64,000 nucleotides of DNA from Tetraselmis striata (taxonomy: Eukaryota > Chlorophyta > Chlorodendrophyceae > Chlorodendrales > Chlorodendraceae): positions 167,812 through 231,811 of the forward strand of contig VCJN01001596.1 in the NCBI GenBank assembly GCA_006384855.1. The letters run 5' to 3'. Position numbers and translations under genes: made by a program. Position 1 is the first letter of the stretch. Each line of letters begins with the position of its first letter. The notes beneath the pieces are model-generated. The model was given only the letters and a program-made list of their open reading frames with translations, had not been told where the DNA came from and ran no database searches. Shown here in pieces: positions 55,278-64,000 of this stretch.

Positions 55278-58200
55278 ACTGGTTTCGGAGCATTATACAG
55301 TACATATACTCGTAGTCTCAGGTACACATTGTACTAGTACACACAGGTACTAACTCGTAGTATATCATACTCGTATAATTGTCACAGCTACGCTCGAAAA
55401 ACATTGCTTGACTAGCCTTGACTCAACCGCTCACGCGCGCAATTGAGCCAAAGCCCGGCCACCGCTCTCGGCTCGAGCATGGAGGGGGGGGGGGGGGGGG
55501 GGGGTAAGACAGGCATGGCCGTTCATACTCTAGTCTTGATGTGGTATCGACGCTGTCCAGTGGGATTTTGCGAGGGCATGGTGGGTCGGTGGGTCATCGC
55601 GGCTGCGCAACCTCCCGCCGAGCCAATACCCCACCATCGGTAGCCTCCCTTGACAAACGTCGACCCCTAGAGTAGACAAAGGTCCGGGATTCCTTTGTGG
55701 CGCCCGCTTCTCGCCACCGAGGTGGTAGTGGCTTTGTGCGGGTTTGTTGGGGATGGGGGGCACTGCTTTATCTTGGAAAGTTGTACGGGTACGTGACGCC
55801 GTACGGATCGGTAGGTAGATGACGGATTATTATCCCTTGTGAGGACGGTGCCGTAGATACGATGGTAATTTTACATCACGGTAGTCGTGCAAAGCCACAA
55901 ACCCTCCGCCAGTATGCTATGGGCGGGCAACTATGACTATGAACGTACTAATGTGCTTACGCTCATCTGTAGAGAGCCCGACTGCCCGCTACATGTACAT
56001 ATGCTCCAGTTGTTGTGTTGGGGCGCGCATGTAGCGCTCATTATATGGCCCGGCCTCATTATTGACGACGGTGTATATATAAATGCGCATGATGCCAGCG
56101 CCCCGCCCTACGTGTGAGCGACTCCATCGATAGGCACCGAACAATTGGCAGACAAAGCACGCGACTTGATAGACGACGGACAGCTCCACAATTACGCGGA
56201 ATTTGCCATTTGGAGGCAATAGCTAGCGGCTGAGAATTTTTTCAATAACAATCATGCGAGAATATACTTACTCAGATCGGAGATTGAGGACATGCTGGCT
56301 GCCACCTCTAACATGATCAGTCTGCCAACTATCTCGGATCCATCGATGCGAATAGGTGTTGACGAATGATACCGACGCAACTCCTTCTTAAGTACGGTCC
56401 CCCGAGTTTATCGGTACGGATGACAACTGCACTGCAACTCGTCATGATAATCAGGTGATAATCGTCACGGATGTAATCCTTCATATCCTTATTAGCAGCT
56501 ATTAAGGATTAATTCTCTATGGCAGATTGGCAGCGCGCCAGCACTTCAATGTGCTCGCTTCAGCGCAAATGCGATATCAATACATGCATGTATATGCTGT
56601 ATGTAAAATATATATATGTGTCATACATATATTACGACGCTGTAGGAAAAAGCATCGCGGGCATCTGAGGTTTCAAGTGACAAGAACTGGGCTAGCCCCC
56701 CCGAAATAACTTCCATCCGGCGAGTCCCGCGTGATTATCGTCTGACGATATGATGCTAATAACCCCGTCCATCCGCACTAGCAACGAGCGATAAAGAACG
56801 TGGGATCCGCCTGATGCTTGTTCACCCGATCGCCGCCCATCATCAGACGCACCCGCACCCGGGGTACTGGTATCAGTATGAACGACTCGTCATTCGTCGC
56901 ACCCGCGACCCACAGGTACTGGTACAGGGCGGCGGTAGTAGTCTCGCTGTTACGATGAGTGTGGTACTCCTACATTCGTGTGAATCATTCCTTCGCAAAA
57001 GCATGGCAAAGAAATCCACCTCGCTCCTAATCCTGCTCCCTAATACGACTATCCATACCCTACTCGTACCTAGTCGTGAGTTGGATTTTCCCGCCACTGC
57101 TACCATTCGCGCTCATATTGAATATCGCATTCTACTCGTGCGAAATGCGTAAATTATATACCTTCATATCGTTTTCTTCCGCCTGAGATGACCAAGAAGG
57201 TGATGCATACATATTTAAAAAATAAATGCTGTACCGTATATGCTGCAAAGTCGTGAAGAACAATGCCAAAGATAGTGAACAGAATTCGACAGATATTTCG
57301 GATATCTTGGACATTTCGCCGAGATATAATCGTAGTAGTCGCTACTACATGTGGGGGTACTCGTCAGTACGCAAGTAGTAGCAGTATAGCGCGCGCACTT
57401 TGCCGATTTCGTTCGCGTATTAATCAAGTAGGCCTGTAGCGACTCCAGCAAATCACTCCGTATTATTAGTAGTCGCCGCGAGTCTAGCAACCTACTAAAA
57501 CTAATCCTTACCGGCGACTGGAATCCTTACCTTTACAGACGGATGTACACCGGTACCTGCATAATGATGCGGGGCCCGGCGGGCGCACGTGCGCGATCAA
57601 TACGACCACTTCGGCGGGCGTTTGCCTGCTCTGCGGGATGCAAGTACCGCCAATACCTATACTGGCGCCATGTACAGATTACAAATGCAGGCTTTCAGTA
57701 TTTGGGGCGCGCGCCGTCATTTAACGTACCGGGTAGTCGCTAGTAGAACCTGGTGTAAGGTTCTGGGCCCGCCGCAAGTACAGCGCAACTACTAAGGATG
57801 AACCAGTACACTGTAGCAAGCGCGCGCGCCATACGACGAGCGACGGCAACGCAACCCGAGGCAACGCCTCGCCGCTGACAGACCACTGGCCGTCAGCTGA
57901 TCCACCGCACCCACAAGCCAATTCTACTGTGCGACCGGCGTGGTGACGCTTGGGCAGCGTCAAGCTTTGTACCCGCGACATATACCTCTCAAAGGTGACA
58001 GACAACGGTAGCAAACCGCACGACGCCGCGGGTCACCCCGGATGATGTCATGCTGAAACGCCTGTCGCCCTGGAATCGTGTGGCAGCGTAACGCTTTTCC
58101 GCCTGCTTTCGGGGTGCAATCATGTCTTGTTTGTCCGTCCAAGAAAGCTTCCGAGGCTCGCCTCCGTGCGATACTGTGCGTTAAGCATAAACCCTGCTCC

Positions 58201-59932
58201 TCGCTACGCACGCCGTACGCAGAAAAGCACTCTGCGGCAGACAGGCGCAGCTGGGCCACCTGCGCCGCGTGCGGCTTCCGAAAGCAGGGGGGCACTAGGG
58301 CCACTCACTCCGGCCGTCCGAGGGTACACGGTTAGAACCGCCCCGACAGTGTTCGTCATCGAACCGAGACTACACCCCATTGCGCACATACTGCGGCGTT
58401 GAATCCAGAAATCTACGAACTAGGGGCCGGCTTGGCTAGGCTTGAGCGTCGTTGTGCTCACTGCTCACTGGAGCCTGTCCCGATGTTGTGTGGATCAGCC
58501 AGCAGTCGTCGTGGTCTCAGCTTCTACGCCCTCTCCCAAAACACGTGAACTTGTCATAAGCATTAGCCCGTAGCCGATTCAAAGACTCTGCCGACTAGTC
58601 AGTCGACTCGCAGCGAGGACGCTGTTGAGGGTCGTTACACAAGCGCGCCGTCGTTCGCCGTCCAAAAAAAAAGCGCTCGTCTTGCTGCAGTCCTGCGGAT
58701 ATCAAGACGACCAGCCTGTGCTTAAACTACACGGCGCACTTCGTTGTGACGAAGAATGGCTCTAAGTCGACTACCCCTCTCTCTCTCTCCAGCACGTAGA
58801 GGTACCGACGCCGGGATTCTCGCCTTCTCGGCCCGCCGAAACTCCAAGCTGTTCCATCCGGCAGCCTACTCCTCGCTGCCTGAGAGTTGCGCCACGTAGT
58901 ACAATACGTCCCTGTAGTTCCCCTCAAGACAGCGGTCAATACTACGCTGTGGCACCACCTTGACTGCGCCGTCATAGCTCCAACCTTGGTAATACCGAGC
59001 CGTTTTGCTTCCCGAAACCGCTTCGTCGGGGTGAAGTGATGGGTCGCACGAGCTGATGAGCCTGCCCTGGGCGGTCGAGGTATCAGATGAAGGCGCCTAT
59101 CGAGGCCGACCAGGACACTCGTTCTGGCGTCGTTAGTCATTTGAATTATAAAGCTGGGGGTCATTTGATAAACAATTCCAAAAATCCTGCTAGAGCACCC
59201 TCGCCGCTGTCGCTTGTCGGATGCGGACTTTACGATTGCACTCCCAGGGGAAGCAGTCGAGACGAATGCTGGGCAGCTGGCGTGCAATCCTGACGAAGAG
59301 ATAGACCCTCAACTAGACCCCCATCCTGCGAGGTCAAGCTTCATATACCAGATGCTACATGATGTGGGGCGGTGGTTTGTGGATGTGGCATCTGTTCTCA
59401 ATGGCTAACTCGCCTGCTATCGTGTGGATGCCGGTTGTTTCCAGATTCTTTTCCGAACAAAGCTTCAAGTCGGACCAGTTGTTTGATGATTAGCGCCTGG
59501 AAGGTTGCCCAAGTTCAGAGGGTCTGATCTGAAGCAGGGGATTCCCATCAGCAATGGCAACAATGATGACGCTACTGATGCCCTCCGGTGAGTCTAGCCT
59601 CCAGAGTTCCAATGAGTAATCATCTTTCCTGAACACGTATATTATTGCTGCGACCAAGCTGTATTTCCTACTCTCCTGTACATGTTTATGTTTTGATGGC
59701 GCCCATCTGTGGCATGTCGCTCTCATTTGGGCATCTGAAGTCTGACGGGTTGTATGAGACCGTGGTGTTTTGAAACCTGAGAGATGTGCTAATTTTGTGA
59801 CTTTACTATAACCGTTCTGAGATGTTGTTGAGGAATATACTGGGAGAGGTCTGCAGCAGATATGGCGTCGCGTCGATCCAGACTTATGCACCATCGCGCC
59901 ATGTTCTCATGTGCTGTGCTCCTGTGTTGAAG
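55278..59932. other. Gene-poor stretch; possible 5' part of RWP-RK gene
   Basis: A G21 run lies at 55484-55504. Short ORFs at 55443-58402 are not recognised. At 59246-59408 a coding-like piece (GEAVETNAGQLACNPDEEID) follows a CAG acceptor and might be an early exon of the RWP-RK gene, but it was not linked in phase. Confidence 0.35.
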
Positions 59933-62857
59933 GTTCTGACAGCAAGCCGCTGAAGTCAGCGTTGGAGCAGAGGAACATATCCTACCAGACCCCAGAGCAC
60001 AGCCATCAACAGCTTGCGGACATGGCGACTTCCATTCTGGCTGAACTTGAGGCTGACAACCCAATTTGGTCGGAATCGTCAGACATTCAAAGCAGCCAGG
60101 AGCAAATTTCCAGATTCAGTAATCTCTTCACCGATTCTGAAGGTATGTGCGAAACACGATACTGCCATGCACTAAGGCACGTTTATTTCAATAGCTCGCA
60201 TTTCCCCGATGTTGTTAAATGTGTGAATTGTGACTGCTCCTGCAGAAGTATCTCCACGAGCCTTGCCCGGCTGTACTAACTTTTATCTTTGCCTGTTAGG
60301 ATACTTGCTAGACCACGAGGAGATTCATCTTGCATGTGAAGGGATTGACATCGACCTGGACAGCTTCTTGCAGGTCTGTGCTACATGTACATGGCCGTCA
60401 TATGTAGTACCACAGGCATGTCACTGCGGGTGGTTATTAGGAGATTCGAAACACCGCAAGTGAGGCTGATGCTTTGTCCTTTGGTACATAGGAAGGAGAC
60501 GGGACGCCAGGCACAACTACTACGGGCAATGAACAGAGTCTAGATCGTCTTGGGTCAGACAAATGGCAGAATCCCTATGAGGTGGATGTGCCCGTGCTCA
60601 AAGAGGTGGAGCTACCTTCAGCCAACTTTGTCTCCAATGCGGTTGGGCCGGTACATGACTGCCACAGACAGCCGATGTACGATGGGATCAGCAAGGTAAA
60701 CTCATGCTCCTGAGATCAGCGTTGCCCAGCGGGTGCAAGACATAGACTGAACCTAAAAATGCACTTGCCGTCAGGCATTGTGCACTCTTTGCGATGCGAT
60801 ATCTTGTGTTGTGATTCTAGTTGCAGCCAATGCCATGCAACATTACCTGCATGCTGCCGCAGCCTACTCTGTGATTATGCAGCTTAGCTAACTGCGCCTG
60901 TATCTGCTGCCCCCTTCCATTGCAACCTTTAGGCGCTTGTGCCCCAACCATCCTTGGAGGCGACTTTCTTGTGCGCTGAGGAATCTCTGGAAGCGTATGA
61001 TCTAGGTAAACATATGTATGCGGCCTTGCAACTCTACCCTGTGCGAGGTCGAATCTGCCCCATGTTGTGCCTTCACTCGTAGCTAAATCCAAAAAAATAT
61101 CTTGTCTATATAAGATGGGGTGGAATGCCTACCATGGACTGGAAACCAAGACATGTGCTACAATCTGGATGCGCCATCTGCTCAGGATAAGGTGAACGCC
61201 GATGATAAACCTCGCGCATTGCATTGTATGAAGCACGCATGCGGATCAATAGAGCAGATATGTGCACACAGTCTCGCACTGATATCCCGCGCTGTCGGTT
61301 TTTGATCCGGATGCCATGCTACCAACCCGGAGCGCGCAGGAGTCCGTGCCGCACAGCTCGCCAACTGGATCCAAACGTCTTCCTCACAGCCTGCGCAGAG
61401 GGCGCTGCTGCTGACCATCCAAGTGCATCAGCAAGCGGCCGGAGTGGAGGCAGCTTGTTCTATTTCCACCCAGAACGTACACCAGTGCCCCCAATTGCAT
61501 CGGCCCCGGCGGCGGACGGTGCTGCGGTCGCCGAGCGACTGAGCGGTCTTCTGAAGATGAGTGCTTTTTATTCTTCCTCGCTTATGGCCGATGAATACGT
61601 CTCGCCAGCTCAGGACGCATGAACATATGGGAACCAGCTCGGATCCTCGGGCACTGGAGCTTGTAGTCAAGAGTACAATGTGAGGAGATTGTGATTGACA
61701 TGCCTGCGACTGCCACAATTTGACTGCCAGTGTTCAGCACTACCTGCCATGTCTCCTCGGCCTCCTACATGTTGAGTGGTGATTGCGCATCATGACCTCT
61801 GCATTCTGTAGCAAGCACTAGACTCAGTAGTGGACTAGGAGATATGGTCACTGATGGTTGTTGTTGCGATTGCTTAGCAAGGCCAACATCACAGGAACAG
61901 GAAACAGGAGTCGGGGAAGGATGAGGAGACTGCAGTGCCTGACGGAAACAGATCACCCATAGACACCATCACGGGATCACTGGCAAGCGTCTCCAAGTCC
62001 GCTGGCACGGTGGCGGGGACTCTCGCTCCATCACCGACTGAGTCGGGCAGTGCAACCCGCCGTCTGATGACCTGAGTGAGCTGGATCGAATTCGCAATGG
62101 TGAGTATAACAGCATATCGCATGGATGCAGTGCGGCATCTTACAATATGCCTGATGAACAATCCTGTGTATTGAGTGCATTGTCCTTTGTGACCGTGCCT
62201 GAGCACGCGGCTGTACTTCTGACTGTGCTTGCTTCTGCCCGGCTGCTGTAGTGCTTCGACATGCCAATCCAGGAGGCATCAAAGCTGCTTGGAATAGGCG
62301 TCACGGTACTCAAGCGGAAGTGCCGCCAGTACAATATCCCTCGCTGGCCATACAGGAAGCTGAAGTCCCTGCAGAACCTGTACCAGAGCATGAGCAACCT
62401 GGAGTGCCAGCACATGGACCATGGTGGAATAGACATCAATAACATCCGGGAAACCAAGCTCAAGCTCTTTGTGGAGCGGGAAAGCATGCGGTGGGACCCT
62501 GCCATTGGCCTGAACAAGGAGACGAAGAAGCTGAGGCAGTCCAACTTCAAGTATGAGTACAAGGTCCGTCGGGAGTATCCCAGTAGCAGGAGCGGAAACT
62601 CGGCAAGTGAGACGGCAGGCGATGGGAACTTGGGAGAGAACAGCGCATCACACAATGGGCCAAGGCCGCCGTCATCCATCTCGGCAGGCAAGCAGATTGA
62701 CTGTGGTGCAAATCATGGCAACGCTCATGTGGACAGCGACGACTCCACTGCAGTCAGTGGGGTTACGTGCCCTGACCCGGCCTCTGATCCAGCTCATCAG
62801 CAGATGATCGTGCGGCACACGCCGGCAGGAGATGGGGCCCTGCCAGACATCCAATAA
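59933..62857 (+). CDS. RWP-RK domain transcription factor, several exons
   Basis: RWP-RK proteins are plant and algal DNA-binding regulators of nitrogen response, gamete formation or mating type; which role applies here is unknown. Exons joined in phase: 59933-60142, 60300-60373, 60492-60695, 60933-61005, 61115-61191. A further exon about 61280-61620 and a small one near 62051-62099 (coding DLSELDRIRN) are likely, but their borders are not solved. The last exon 62252-62857 encodes the domain: MPIQEASKLLGIGVTVLKRK, then CRQYNIPRWPYRK, ending TAA. The family core L-K-x-x-C-R and R-W-P-x-R-K are both intact. After it come a basic/acidic helix region and a Ser/Pro-rich tail. The upstream part is acidic and Ser-rich, like an activation region. 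No PB1 domain was seen, so an RKD/MID-like short type is more likely than NLP. Confidence 0.8.
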
Positions 62858-64000
62858 CTCGATCGCAGCCTTTTACGTCTTTACTCCTGACCGGCCTTGG
62901 TTGTTAGTCTGAAGACAGGATATGGCAGAGGAGCATTCTCTCATCGAAGCTCTACTAAGCTGGCAACTTGTGTCAGCGTCTCCCAGAGATATGTACCATC
63001 GTACATGGGACAAGATGGGCCCATCTCGATTACTGCAAGCCAGATGTGAGAATAGGTACCTAGATCAGTGTTTTCGTAACTGTCTGCTGGAAGCAGATAG
63101 GCGTTGAGGAGCCGCAGGCCTACAGGAGTAGCGAACCTCTCAGAGGAGGTTTATAGCTTGCCACGGCGCTTATAACCAGCCGGCACACCATGCATTTGAA
63201 AGTTGTCATATAGATGTTGAAGACTAATAACAATAAGTTGCAAAACCAAAACAGTTGTAATATGTAATAACATAAAATTCTGCCGACAGCAATGACAAGC
63301 TTCGCCCTGCCAGTCAATGCTGCCACAACCACCATGCATTGCTGCTATTGCTCATATCATGTATGCATAAGACCCCCCTGACTGACCCTCCTGATGATAA
63401 TGTGCTATGGTCCCTGGCCAGGGCTTATTACCGGCATAGCGCGCCAGACGACGCTAAGTTATAGTCATCAAGCAAATTGCCGAAGCATTCTGCAAGACGA
63501 ATTGGAGGCCAGTGACAAAATTTCCAACACTGTTGGATCACCGCCACTGTTGGCGCCCGAAGCCTTGAGGCGTATTATGAATACAAATTAGGCATCATAT
63601 GGATGTTAAAGATACCTTCTCCCCAAATGTAGGGAGAAGGTGAGAGAGGCAGCAGGGTTCAGGTTATTACCATAGAAATTCTCAAGGTTGGGCCGTGAGA
63701 TGCTGAGGAGAACTGAAGAATGATTACAAAGCTGTGCTGTGGAGGTGACATATATCTGAGCTGGACAATCGGCTGACAATGCGCATCAGCATGTGGCAAG
63801 TAGCGCATCGGGTGAGAGGTACCCAGGTCAGCATGTCTATATGTTACTCGTTGAAGGATTGCTAGGTCTTGTAGGGTTTGATCACCCTCTCACATAATGA
63901 TTCCTCCTCGCGGCAGAAGTATCAGCTTTTGCAGGGTTTTGCAGCGTTTGGGGGGTCTGGTGACACTCTCAGGCAACCAACCAGGAAAATGTGATATTAT
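62858..64000. other. 3' side of RWP-RK gene, no further gene
   Basis: Two TGTAA words (63256-63260 and 63263-63267) are candidates for the RWP-RK polyadenylation signal, about 400 bases past the stop. The rest shows AT-rich sequence and no supported ORF. Confidence 0.45.

Noticed and set aside
1..64000. CRISPR arrays, operons, ribosome binding sites
   Set aside because: No evenly spaced repeats or bacterial gene layout; exon-intron genes and retroelements show nuclear eukaryotic DNA.

Overview
This window is nuclear DNA from a eukaryote, most likely a chlorophyte green alga, possibly of the Chlamydomonadales. Four things point there. The genes have many GT-AG introns, and one appears to be GC-AG. 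Coding sequence is GC-rich. TGTAA polyadenylation signals lie behind at least two gene ends. A plant/green-alga RWP-RK transcription factor gene is present. No bacterial operon, rRNA, convincing tRNA or CRISPR array was seen. The species cannot be named from this sequence.

Host genes. A WD40 protein (about 489-3291, +; six exons with matching phases). A multi-pass membrane protein ending in a HET domain (about 23009-28061, +; at least five coding segments). A single-exon cysteine-rich protein with a coiled coil (36178-37272, -). A secreted/type I membrane FG-GAP (VCBS) protein of about 897 aa (42973-47393, -; 14 exons that all join in phase). An RWP-RK gene (about 59933-62857, +; several exons resolved, two junctions not). 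An orphan first exon lies at 6397-6549. These genes look unrelated; nothing suggests a cluster with a joint function.

Mobile DNA fills most of the rest. (1) 12956-20193 is a tyrosine-recombinase (DIRS-superfamily-like) element with terminal A and B repeats in an A1...B1-A2-B2 order, a Gag-like ORF and a recombinase gene, but no reverse transcriptase. (2) A 4038-bp LTR element (15467-19504) sits inside that recombinase gene, with a 5-bp target duplication, 827-bp LTRs and a possible primer-binding site; it has almost no coding capacity. (3) 37666-39524 is a second recombinase-type element, a deletion derivative with perfect A and B repeats and the same ATG triplet at all three junctions. (4) 20979-22541 is a pogo/Tigger-like DNA transposon with TA duplication and a C-terminal PCNA-binding motif. 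(5) A family of non-LTR retrotransposon pieces (3426-4026, 8095-12600, 48888-53213) shares one conserved 3' tail found six times. (6) A decayed LTR-retrotransposon gag lies at 4756-5905 (-).

Poly-C/poly-G tracts of 15-31 bases occur more than 20 times, in introns, transposons and intergenic DNA. Several reading-frame breaks sit at or near such runs, so some 'broken' ORFs could be assembly errors. Intergenic stretches at about 28-35 kb, 39.5-42 kb and 53-59 kb hold no gene I could support.
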